Shown: piece after piece, positions 1 through 7,061 of the stretch | Layout of the letters: every line of letters begins with the position of its first letter | How positions within the stretch are numbered: the stretch's first letter is position 1 | NCBI RefSeq assembly: GCF_042660205.1 | Contig: NZ_JBHSTQ010000010.1 | Span: 1 to 64,000, forward strand | DNA from: Sporolactobacillus kofuensis | GTDB lineage: Bacteria > Bacillota > Bacilli > Bacillales > Sporolactobacillaceae | Direction of reading: 5' to 3' | DNA length: 64,000 nt | Made by a program: the position numbers and the translations under genes | Notes under the pieces: generated by a model | Told to the model about the DNA's origin: nothing | Database searches by the model: none | Seen by the model: the letters and a program-made list of their open reading frames with translations, nothing else

Positions 1-7
1 CAGATGA

Positions 8-199
8 ACAAAGTGCTTAATTGCGCTTTTTGAAAGAAATGAATTTGTGGTTAGGGCTATGGTGTACATTTTTAGAATAGACTCGCTCTTCTCTGATAAG
101 GGGTTCCGAGAAAAGCTTGACACATACATTTCTGAAAATAAATTTGACAATAAAATGTTTCTATTTTACACTAATTCAGTTCGTTTACTAGGTACATAG
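8..199 (+). other. Open 3' end of an unidentified coding sequence, possibly a remnant
   Basis: A frame is open from base 8 to a TAG at 197-199 and reads as plausible protein (contains RAMVYIFRIDSLFSDKGF). In that frame a TGA stands at 5-7, so the sequence cannot simply continue off the left edge; it is either a frameshifted remnant or a short ORF starting at an internal GTG or ATG (47 or 59). The hydrophobic/charged pattern resembles the C-terminal helices of TetR-type regulators, but that is an impression and no DNA-binding domain is visible. Confidence 0.25.
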
Positions 200-292
200 T
201 CATCTACGGAGGAAAAAAAACGCGCATTGCATGGGTTAATAAATAGAAATTTTAATAAGGCTTGTTCACTCGATTTTTTTAGTATCTAGCAC

Positions 293-306
293 ACATGTGC
301 ACATGT
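293..306. promoter_or_regulatory. Perfect 14-bp palindrome upstream of the PTS gene (candidate operator)
   Basis: ACATGTGCACATGT is a perfect palindrome lying 28 bases before the PTS start codon and about 15 bases before its ribosome binding site (AGGAGGG). No LicT/SacY-type antiterminator (RAT) sequence or leader terminator is visible, so control by a repressor at this site is the simpler reading. The regulator is not in the window. A weak promoter-like pair (TTGTTC, TATCTA) lies just upstream at 262-288. Confidence 0.35.
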
Positions 307-333
307 TAAAAATGGTTAATAGGAGGGCCTTAT

Positions 334-2325
334 ATGGGTAAAAAGGATTACACTCAACTAGCGGATGATATTGTTGCTAATGTCGGTGGACAAGAAAATG
401 TAAAGTCATTAATTCACTGTGCAACGCGATTACGCTTCATATTGAATGATCAGAGTAAGGCCAATAAAGAAATGTTGGAGGATCTTCCGAAGGTTCTCAC
501 TGCGGTGAGTGCGGGAGGTCAGTATCAGGTTGTTATTGGTGATGAAGTAGTCCCTGTCTATGAAGCAATTATGAGTAACTATGGATTTACTGCTGCCGAT
601 TCTAATACCGAAGCAGTCGATGCTAATGAAACATCCGAATCGGTCAAGTCAGATCATTGGTTTGAACGGTTCGTTGCGGTTATTTCGGGCATCTTCACAC
701 CATTCATTTCAGTCCTTGCTGGAGCAGGTGTATTGAAGGGTGTAGCTATTCTCATTGCAAGTACACCACTACATCATGTCATCCCCATCTCTTCACCTAT
801 TTATATCATCATTAATACGCTGGCAAGCGGTGTGTTCACGCTACTTCCGATCTTCATTGCGATTACAGCAGCAGATAAATTCAACACGAATAAGTTTATA
901 GCCGTTGCTTTGGCAGCCGCAATGGTTTATCCATTGACGGATACCCAAATACCTAATGTAGCACATTTATTTGGATATGGCGTGGACTTTAAAACCTACG
1001 GTGGTGCAGTCATTCCAACGATCCTCGCCATTTGGCTTGAAAGTTACATTGAGCGGTGGTTTAAGAAGCGGTTGCCGGCAGTTACTCAACTCGTGTTTGT
1101 TCCCTTTTTAACATTAATTGTAGCCGGCTTGCTGACTTTTTTGGTGATCGGACCACTGGGAACCACACTTGGGACGGGCTTAGCCTACGGGTATAAATTT
1201 TTATACGAACTTAGCCCTTTAATCGCTGGCGGTATCCTGGGCGCAACCTTCCAGATCTTTGTCATTTTCGGGTTGCACTGGGGCATATTACCCATTTCGA
1301 TGATTAACATTCAGACTTATGGTTATGACACATTGCTTGCTGTAATGATGGTTGCTGTTGCCGGACAATTTGGAGCGGTGACCGGTGCAGTGTTTCGAGC
1401 AAAGAAAGCAAAAAATAAAGAGATTGCTTTTTCAGCAGCGATTAGCGGATTTTTTGGAATCACAGAGCCGGCCATTTATGGAATAAATTTAAAGTATAAA
1501 AAAGGATTCATTTTTGGACTTGTAGGCGGTGCAGTTGGTGGAGCATTAATTAGTGCGGCAGGGGTAAAATGCTTTCAATACACGCCAATCATGAACGTAT
1601 TTGAATTTCCACTCTTTATCGGGAAGAATTCAAGTATTGTCTTGGCGATCATTTCCTTTTTCGTTGCATGGCTGACTTCATTTCTGCTTGTACTCATCTT
1701 AGGGTTTAATGAAAATAATTCGGAAAAGCTTTTTGCAAAGGTTACTTCAGGAAAGAAGAGCTTGACAGAGAAAAAGACAGCTAAGCTCGGGTTGGTCGAT
1801 GAGGATGAAGCGGCAGCTGCGATAGAGGTCCAAGAGGAACCGGTCGTAGATACATCGAATCTAACGTTGACGGATACAGTATTCAGTCCAATCGAAGGCC
1901 ACCCAGTGCCGTTGAAGTCGGTGGATGATCCAGTGTTCAGCTCGGGAGCTATGGGAAGCGGAGCTGCGGTTGTTCCTTCTGAAGGGACTTGTGTAGCACC
2001 TGTAAATGGCGAGATCACAGTCGCGTTTCCAACTGGACATGCCTATGGGATTAAATCGGAATCAGGCGCAGAAATATTGATTCATATCGGTATTAATACG
2101 GTTGAACTTAAAGGACAGTACTTTTATCCGAAAGTAGAAAATGGAACGAAAGTAAAAAAAGGTGACATTCTGACACTTTTTGAACCAGATAAGATAAAAG
2201 AGGCGGGTTATGACACGACAACAATGGTCATTGTGACGAATGCCAATGATTATGGAGCCGTTGTTCCAAACTTAAAGGAAGATGCTCGTGCAGAAAAAGC
2301 GTTAATTCAAATCTATAATAAATAA
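334..2325 (+). CDS. PTS beta-glucoside-type transporter, EIIBCA
   Basis: Single-chain phosphotransferase permease of 663 residues that takes up and phosphorylates a sugar, probably a beta-glucoside, at the membrane. The domain order is EIIB (about 1-90, with phosphorylated Cys29 in LIHCATRLRF), EIIC (about 105-465, ten or so membrane segments), a charged linker, then EIIA (about 525-663). EIIA has the two family histidines, His569 (GHAYGI) and His584 (LIHIGINTVEL); the latter matches the phospho-acceptor. The start follows AGGAGGG at proper distance. No phospho-beta-glucosidase or antiterminator adjoins it in the window, so the substrate is not fixed; sucrose or trehalose permeases of the same family are alternatives. 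A terminator follows directly, so it ends its transcript. Confidence 0.88.
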   Translation: MGKKDYTQLADDIVANVGGQENVKSLIHCATRLRFILNDQSKANKEMLEDLPKVLTAVSAGGQYQVVIGDEVVPVYEAIMSNYGFTAADSNTEAVDANETSESVKSDHWFERFVAVISGIFTPFISVLAGAGVLKGVAILIASTPLHHVIPISSPIYIIINTLASGVFTLLPIFIAITAADKFNTNKFIAVALAAAMVYPLTDTQIPNVAHLFGYGVDFKTYGGAVIPTILAIWLESYIERWFKKRLPAVTQLVFVPFLTLIVAGLLTFLVIGPLGTTLGTGLAYGYKFLYELSPLIAGGILGATFQIFVIFGLHWGILPISMINIQTYGYDTLLAVMMVAVAGQFGAVTGAVFRAKKAKNKEIAFSAAISGFFGITEPAIYGINLKYKKGFIFGLVGGAVGGALISAAGVKCFQYTPIMNVFEFPLFIGKNSSIVLAIISFFVAWLTSFLLVLILGFNENNSEKLFAKVTSGKKSLTEKKTAKLGLVDEDEAAAAIEVQEEPVVDTSNLTLTDTVFSPIEGHPVPLKSVDDPVFSSGAMGSGAAVVPSEGTCVAPVNGEITVAFPTGHAYGIKSESGAEILIHIGINTVELKGQYFYPKVENGTKVKKGDILTLFEPDKIKEAGYDTTTMVIVTNANDYGAVVPNLKEDARAEKALIQIYNK

Positions 2326-2339
2326 TGTAGATAATAAAA

Positions 2340-2380
2340 AGATGTGTGATGATGCGTTTGTCATCACACATCTTTTCGTT
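2340..2380 (+). terminator. Intrinsic terminator of the PTS gene
   Basis: The arms GATGTGTGATGA and TCATCACACATC form a near-perfect stem followed by TTTTCGTT, 15 bases after the stop codon. Confidence 0.85.
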
Positions 2381-2501
2381 CATCAGATTCATTCCCGTTG
2401 TTTTCGTCTAAATTTTTCTATGAAGCATGCGCACTGTTTAAAATGAATGACTCATCCAAATGGCACGGCTGCAGGCGACCTGAATCACCTTTATGCTTTA
2501 A

Positions 2502-2542
2502 GAAAAAGCTCCCGTCCACATTATGTGAACGGGAGCTTTTTC
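2502..2542. terminator. Bidirectional terminator between the PTS and BASS genes
   Basis: GAAAAAGCTCCCGT and ACGGGAGCTTTTTC form a perfect stem with A-tract and T-tract on both sides, so it can act on either strand. On the minus strand it lies about 125 bases beyond the stop of the BASS transporter and probably ends the ilvD-BASS transcript. The short plus ORF running through it (2447-2650) is not considered a gene. Confidence 0.8.
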
Positions 2543-2666
2543 AAGAACGCATTTGGTGATGAAACGAAACCATCTTACGAAGAGTTGTGTCAATATAATT
2601 TTGTATTTTCTGAAATATTTGTTTTTATGAGTTGCCGAATTCTTCAATGAAGTGTAGCGGGTACGA

Positions 2667-3650
2667 TCAGTTTGCTGTACTTGCAGCAGCATCAACATCC
2701 GTGTTCTTCACATCAGTCTCTTTTTTTCCTGCCCAGAAAGAGGCGAGAAGAGACCCGGACATGTTGTGCCAGATGCTAAACAGGGTAGCAGGAATAGCGG
2801 CAACCGGCGAGAAAAAGGCAATAGCCAGTGCGACACCGAGCGCTGAGTTCTGCATGCCAACTTCGAATGTAATTGCGCGGCTTTTGAGATGATCCATGCC
2901 GAGCAAGCGGCTGAAAAAGAAACCTAATGAGTAGCCAAGAAGATTATGCAGGATCACAACAGGTATAATCACTAACGTGCTAGCTGTCAACAAGTCACCA
3001 TTTTTGTTAGAAGCTGCAACAACACCACCGGCGATCAGGATAATAGCGACAGTCGATACGAGTGGCAGTGCAGCGGTCACTTTGTGCACCTTCTTGCCAA
3101 AGAAGGTATTAACCAAAACACCAAGAACGATTGGCACAATCACAATCTCCACGACACTGACAAAAAGTGAGCTTGTCGGAATCTTTACCCAATGACCCGC
3201 TAAGAGCCAAAGCATAAGAGGGAGCATTACAGGGGCAATCAGAGTTGAAACAGCGCCAATCGAAACACCGAGTGCAACGTCGCCTTTTGCCAGAAAACAC
3301 ATAACATTGGAAGCCGTACCACTTGGACAGCAGCCGACGAGGATGACGCCAACAGCAACGGCCGGAGGAAGATGAAATGCAAAACAAAGGGCGAAAGCAA
3401 CGAGTGGCATGATGAGATAGTGGGCACAAACGCCAATGATGACATCTTTAGGACGCTTGAAAACAGCAGCAAAATCAGATTTTTTCAAGGTCATGCCCAT
3501 CCCAAACATGATTATGCCGAGGAGATCGTTGACATAAGGAAGTACCCAAGTGATCAGATTTGGCTGAAAATAGCTGACAGCTGCCGCTGCCAAAACGAAG
3601 AGTGCGAAATACTTGCCCAAGAACTGTCCTGTTGAAACAACAACTTTCAT
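2667..3650 (-). CDS. Bile acid:sodium symporter (BASS) family transporter
   Basis: Membrane transporter of 327 residues with about nine or ten hydrophobic segments. The start is ATG at 3650, preceded by AAAGGATG; a longer frame to 3725 has no ribosome binding site. Family motifs include GMGMTL in the third segment, the GCCPSGTASNVM region and the EVGMQNSALGVALA block, as in BASS/PanS/YocS-type proteins. Members move organic acids such as ketopantoate or 2-ketoacids, usually with Na+. It lies 86 bases downstream of ilvD on the same strand with no terminator between, so it is probably co-transcribed under the branched-chain attenuator. From that context I infer a 2-ketoacid or ketopantoate substrate; bile acids themselves are unlikely. 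Confidence 0.85.
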   Translation of the reverse strand: MKVVVSTGQFLGKYFALFVLAAAAVSYFQPNLITWVLPYVNDLLGIIMFGMGMTLKKSDFAAVFKRPKDVIIGVCAHYLIMPLVAFALCFAFHLPPAVAVGVILVGCCPSGTASNVMCFLAKGDVALGVSIGAVSTLIAPVMLPLMLWLLAGHWVKIPTSSLFVSVVEIVIVPIVLGVLVNTFFGKKVHKVTAALPLVSTVAIILIAGGVVAASNKNGDLLTASTLVIIPVVILHNLLGYSLGFFFSRLLGMDHLKSRAITFEVGMQNSALGVALAIAFFSPVAAIPATLFSIWHNMSGSLLASFWAGKKETDVKNTDVDAAASTAN

Positions 3651-3736
3651 AATGCAACATCCTTTCCATTTTCGTATCTCTTTAAGTTTTTTTATTAAAG
3701 CAGGGTGATCTTCTGTTTTTTTCAATCACCGCTTTA

Positions 3737-5464
3737 TCACTGGACAGGGTCTGTTTCTTTCTCTGTTTGCTCTGCCTGAGCCCATGCTTCAGGCAGACGC
3801 ATCACACCACCTGTATGGGCGGAAGTGACAAGCGCAGCATAACGCGCGAGATAACCTGAGCGAACCTTTGGCACAAAAGGTTTTAATAATTTGCGTCGTT
3901 CCTTAAGTTCGGCATCAGTCACATCGAGATGTACGGTTCGTGCTAACAGATCAATGGTGATCTGGTCTCCATCCTGAACAAGCGCGATCGGTCCGCCGGC
4001 TGCGGCTTCTGGTGATACATGGCCAACAGAAAGTCCACGCGTCGCTCCGGAAAAACGTCCATCGGTGATCAGAGCGACATCTTTGCCAAGGCCACGTCCG
4101 ACAATTGATGAAGTCGGTGCCAGCATTTCCGGCATACCCGGGCCGCCTTTTGGCCCCTCATAGCGGATGACGACAACATGTCCCTTGTGGACGGTATGAT
4201 TGTCGATCGCCTCGACTGCTTCATCGTGAGAATTGAAACAAATGGCTTCGCCTGAAAATGTTTTGACCGAAGGATCAACACCACCAACTTTAATGACCGC
4301 TCCTTTTGGCGCAATGTTTCCGAAGAGAACAGATAACCCACCGGTTTTACTGTAAGCCTCATCCAGTGGATGAATGACTTTTGGGTTTTTGATGTGTGCA
4401 TCGGCGACATTTTCTCTAAGTGTTTGCCCGGAAACGGTGATTCGATCCGGGTGAATGACATCGCCTATGTCGGCAAGCGTTTTGATAATTGCGGAAATGC
4501 CTCCTGCTTCATGAACATCCTGCATCGAGAATGAAGAACTTGGAGCTATTTTTGCGAGGTAGGGCACTTTTTCCGCCACTTGATTAATTCGATCGAGATC
4601 ATAGTCGATGCCGGCTTCGGAAGCCACAGCAAGCATGTGCAGCACGGTATTGGTAGATCCGCCCATTGCCATGTCGAGTGCGAATGCATCATCTACTGCT
4701 TCGGGGGTGATAATATCCCTTGGACGGACATTGTTTTTTACGAGATCCATTAATTTTAAGGCGGATTGCTTGATCAGATCACGCCTTTCTTCGGACACCG
4801 CAAGAGCTGTTCCATTTCCGGGGAGGGCGACACCGAGCATTTCCATTAAGCAGTTCATTGAATTAGCAGTAAACATGCCTGCACAGGAACCACAGGTCGG
4901 ACAGGCGGAGGCTTCAAGATCCAGAAATTGTTCTTTTGTGATTTGCCCTTCTTTAAAAGCTCCTACGCCTTCAAATACGGATGAGAGCGTCAGTGCTTTC
5001 CCCTGAGCGGACAGTCCCGCTTTCATTGGTCCTCCGGAACAGAAGATAGCAGGTACATTCGTTCGAACAGCAGCAAGCAGCATTCCTGGGGTGATTTTAT
5101 CGCAGTTTGGGATGTAGAATACCCCGTCGAACCAGTGCGCGTTAATCATCGTCTCAGCTGCATCCGCAATCAGTTCACGGCTTGGTAGAGAATACCGCAT
5201 GCCAATATGGCCCATAGCGATGCCATCGTCAACACCGATTGTGTTAAATTCGAACGGAATCCCGCCAGCATCACGAATTGCTTGCTTGGCGACATCTGCC
5301 AATTCTCTTAAATGAACATGTCCTGGGACAATGTCTACATAGGAGTTGCATACCGCAATAAACGGTTTATGCATATCCTCTTCATTTCGTACAATACCAG
5401 TAGCGCGTAACAAGCTTCGTGCCGGTGCACGATCCACACCTTTCTTAATTTCATCACTTCTCAA
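3737..5464 (-). CDS. ilvD: Dihydroxy-acid dehydratase
   Basis: Cytoplasmic iron-sulfur enzyme of 575 residues that dehydrates 2,3-dihydroxy acids to 2-ketoisovalerate and 2-keto-3-methylvalerate, the third common step of valine and isoleucine synthesis. Signature stretches are CDKITPGM, CPTCGSCAGMFTANSMNC (cluster cysteines) and, near the C terminus, the GRFSGATRGLSVGHVSPEAA block. The start is TTG at 5464, preceded by GAAAGGATGA. Length is slightly above the family norm of about 555-570. It stands alone among biosynthetic genes here (no ilvB, ilvC or leu genes), with a transporter gene downstream. Its leader carries a Val/Ile-rich peptide and overlapping hairpins ending in a terminator at 5505-5535, indicating amino-acid-responsive attenuation. 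Confidence 0.97.
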   Translation of the reverse strand: MRSDEIKKGVDRAPARSLLRATGIVRNEEDMHKPFIAVCNSYVDIVPGHVHLRELADVAKQAIRDAGGIPFEFNTIGVDDGIAMGHIGMRYSLPSRELIADAAETMINAHWFDGVFYIPNCDKITPGMLLAAVRTNVPAIFCSGGPMKAGLSAQGKALTLSSVFEGVGAFKEGQITKEQFLDLEASACPTCGSCAGMFTANSMNCLMEMLGVALPGNGTALAVSEERRDLIKQSALKLMDLVKNNVRPRDIITPEAVDDAFALDMAMGGSTNTVLHMLAVASEAGIDYDLDRINQVAEKVPYLAKIAPSSSFSMQDVHEAGGISAIIKTLADIGDVIHPDRITVSGQTLRENVADAHIKNPKVIHPLDEAYSKTGGLSVLFGNIAPKGAVIKVGGVDPSVKTFSGEAICFNSHDEAVEAIDNHTVHKGHVVVIRYEGPKGGPGMPEMLAPTSSIVGRGLGKDVALITDGRFSGATRGLSVGHVSPEAAAGGPIALVQDGDQITIDLLARTVHLDVTDAELKERRKLLKPFVPKVRSGYLARYAALVTSAHTGGVMRLPEAWAQAEQTEKETDPVQ

Positions 5465-5504
5465 TAGTGCTCATCCTTTCTGTAAAATGAAAATTTGTGG
5501 CATT

Positions 5505-5600
5505 AAAAAACTCCCATTTGATATACAAATGGGAGTTTTGTCCGGCTCCCATTTAACGCCAATGAGGACCCGGACAATCGTGTTTAATTTTCAACGATTG
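5505..5600 (-). promoter_or_regulatory. Transcription attenuator in the ilvD leader
   Basis: Reading the minus strand 5'-3', four stems can form in sequence. A: CAATCG (5600-5595) with CGATTG (5580-5575). B: GTCCGG (5575-5570) with CCGGAC (5545-5540), extended by pairing of CTC/ATT with the AAT and GAG parts of the next arm. C: AAATGGGAG (5554-5546) with CTCCCATTT (5535-5527). D: CTCCCATTTG (5535-5526) with CAAATGGGAG (5520-5511), followed by six T, an intrinsic terminator. A excludes B, B hides the 5' arm of C, and C excludes D. A thus favours read-through and B favours termination, the logic of ribosome-controlled attenuation. There is no T-box signature (AGGGTGGNACCGCG). Confidence 0.8.
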
Positions 5601-5608
5601 CCTAGGCC

Positions 5609-5650
5609 CTAAATAATAATGACGACTCGTAAATGGGATTGGAATGACAT
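5609..5650 (-). CDS. Leader peptide of ilvD (13 residues, Val-Val-Ile-Ile-Ile end)
   Basis: ATG at 5650 opens MSFQSHLRVVIII and stops at TAG (5611-5609). GAAGAGG at 5666-5660 is a ribosome binding site 9 bases upstream. Five consecutive regulatory codons, GTC GTC ATT ATT ATT, sit immediately before the stop: exactly the two amino acids whose synthesis needs IlvD. The stop is 8 bases before arm A of the attenuator, so a ribosome that reaches the stop would cover that arm, while one stalled at the Val codons would leave it free. Too short for automatic gene calling; the assignment rests on codon content, ribosome binding site and position. Confidence 0.75.
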   Translation of the reverse strand: MSFQSHLRVVIII

Positions 5651-5700
5651 AATAATCAGCCTCTTCAAAAAAATTAGAATTGGTTTTTTGCGTGGTCTCA

Positions 5701-5729
5701 AATATAGCACTCGATTTTTTATCCGTCAA
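5701..5729 (-). promoter_or_regulatory. Promoter of the ilvD operon
   Basis: On the minus strand TTGACG (5729-5724), a 17-base spacer and TATATT (5706-5701) match a sigma-A promoter well. The predicted start near 5694 gives a leader of about 230 bases holding the peptide ORF and the attenuator. Confidence 0.7.
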
Positions 5730-5811
5730 CAGTGGTTTTTAAAAGTTCATTGGGGGAGAGGGGCACTTGTACGGGATTTATGATCCAAAAAAGGGGTAGA
5801 GAAATTAATTC

Positions 5812-5840
5812 TTGACATTCATTGTTTCAAAGTGTAATTA
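5812..5840 (+). promoter_or_regulatory. Candidate sigma-A promoter, plus strand
   Basis: TTGACA (5812-5817), a 17-base spacer and TAATTA (5835-5840). It would drive the small ORF at 5891 and perhaps the PHP phosphatase gene. A second TTGACA at 6046-6051, closer to that gene, lacks a clear -10 box. TTTGACGTCAAA at 6015-6026 is a 12-bp palindrome in the same leader. Confidence 0.4.
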
Positions 5841-5890
5841 AATTTATACTTTAAGGACGAGTCTAGTGATGTTCTGGAGGAAATATTAGT

Positions 5891-5944
5891 GTGCGTATGT
5901 TTTATTCGCTAACATCAGGGATAGGAATTGATGTTTTGAAATAA
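5891..5944 (+). CDS. Possible 17-codon ORF (GTG start)
   Basis: GGAGG at 5876-5880 stands 10 bases before a GTG that opens MRMFYSLTSGIGIDVLK and stops at 5944. A promoter-like sequence lies 50 bases upstream. No similarity recognised and no run of regulatory codons; it may be an upstream peptide of the PHP gene or a decayed gene start. Confidence 0.25.
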   Translation: MRMFYSLTSGIGIDVLK

Positions 5945-6111
5945 CCATATCGGCACAGTGATCATGGTTTCCTTTGTGGATATTTTTGTTCAGGCAATAG
6001 TTAAATCGTGCTGATTTGACGTCAAAACTGTGCACCCTATCGTTCTTGACAGACATATGTTTGAAGGATTTGTAAGTAAAAACGGACAGTTGAATGGAGG
6101 AAACGACCATC

Positions 6112-6897
6112 ATGCCATTTGATACACACAATCATACGAAATTTTCATTTGATGCGGAAATGACTGTTGACGAGGCATTAAAGAAAGCAGACAAGTACAA
6201 TCTAAATCTGGTACTTACCGAACACTATGATCTAAACGAGCGCCAAGAGAATGGATCTGCAGTTGATTTTGCGATCAACAATTATTTTGACACGTATTCA
6301 TCCTATCGTGGCGATCGATTATTACTCGGTATCGAGCTTGGTTTGGATAACCGTAAGGATTATATCGCGCACAATCGGAAAATCATCGAATCGCATCCAT
6401 TCGATATGGTCATCGGATCGGTACATAACTTGCAAGAATTTGATCTATATAGTGATCGTGCGAAGAACTTTCTGTCGAAGCAAGACTTTTTCACGCAGTA
6501 TTTACTTTATGCGGAGCACACCATTCATCAAAATCCATACATTGACACATTTGCTCATATCGACTATCCGTGTCGCTATTTGAACTATAGGGATAATAGT
6601 CTTCGCTATGAGGATTTTCCTCTGCTTATTGATAACTTGCTCTTTACATTGATTGAAAATGACATATGCTTAGAAATCAATCTTCGACTCATCGATCAGG
6701 CACCATTTAGAGAAGGTCTTGAGAGTATTGTGCGCCGATACAAAGAATTGGGTGGTCGCTATGTAACCATTGGTGGAGATAATCATACTCCAGACACAAT
6801 CGGTACGCTGTATCCACTTGGTTTGGCAATGGCAAAGGAGTACAGTCTCATCCCTGTTTATTTTAAAAATAGGAAGCGGATCATTGATGAGCTGTGA
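6112..6897 (+). CDS. PHP-domain phosphatase, histidinol-phosphatase (HisK/HisJ) family
   Basis: Protein of 261 residues with PHP metal-binding motifs: DTHNHTKFSFDAEMT at the N terminus, TEHYD, GSVHNLQ, FAHIDY, and GGDNHTPD near the C terminus. The family hydrolyses phosphate esters, classically L-histidinol phosphate in histidine synthesis. The start at 6112 is preferred because GGAGG (6096-6100) lies 11 bases upstream; the ATG at 6094 overlaps that site. No other his genes are nearby, so the histidinol-phosphate role is inferred from family and the gene may act on another phosphate ester. A short hairpin (AAACCGA / TCGGTTT, about 6951-6977) follows. Confidence 0.75.
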   Translation: MPFDTHNHTKFSFDAEMTVDEALKKADKYNLNLVLTEHYDLNERQENGSAVDFAINNYFDTYSSYRGDRLLLGIELGLDNRKDYIAHNRKIIESHPFDMVIGSVHNLQEFDLYSDRAKNFLSKQDFFTQYLLYAEHTIHQNPYIDTFAHIDYPCRYLNYRDNSLRYEDFPLLIDNLLFTLIENDICLEINLRLIDQAPFREGLESIVRRYKELGGRYVTIGGDNHTPDTIGTLYPLGLAMAKEYSLIPVYFKNRKRIIDEL

Positions 6898-6972
6898 AAA
6901 TCACGCATCGCGCAGAAGTACAGGTACACAGAGCACTACATTGAACCATTAAACCGATCAGATCATGCTCGG

Positions 6973-7001
6973 TTTTCAAAATCTATCAAAAAAGCTATAA
7001 T
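6973..7001 (+). promoter_or_regulatory. Candidate promoter of the HD-hydrolase gene
   Basis: TTTTCA (6973-6978), 17 bases, then a perfect TATAAT (6996-7001). An inverted repeat GACTTG-TC-CAAGTC at 7016-7029 sits just downstream of the expected start and could bind a regulator. Confidence 0.4.
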
Positions 7002-7061
7002 AGTCGCAGTACCTTGACTTGTCCAAGTCGGGAATCTGGTCGAACGCAAAAGAGATAGGAC

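Noticed and set aside
2447..2650. 67-codon plus-strand ORF
   Set aside because: It runs through the bidirectional terminator at 2502-2542, lacks a ribosome site and has no protein-like composition.
5505..5700. T-box riboswitch as explanation of the ilvD leader
   Set aside because: No AGGGTGGNACCGCG motif or specifier stem I was found on the minus strand; the leader peptide and A-D stems explain the terminator better.
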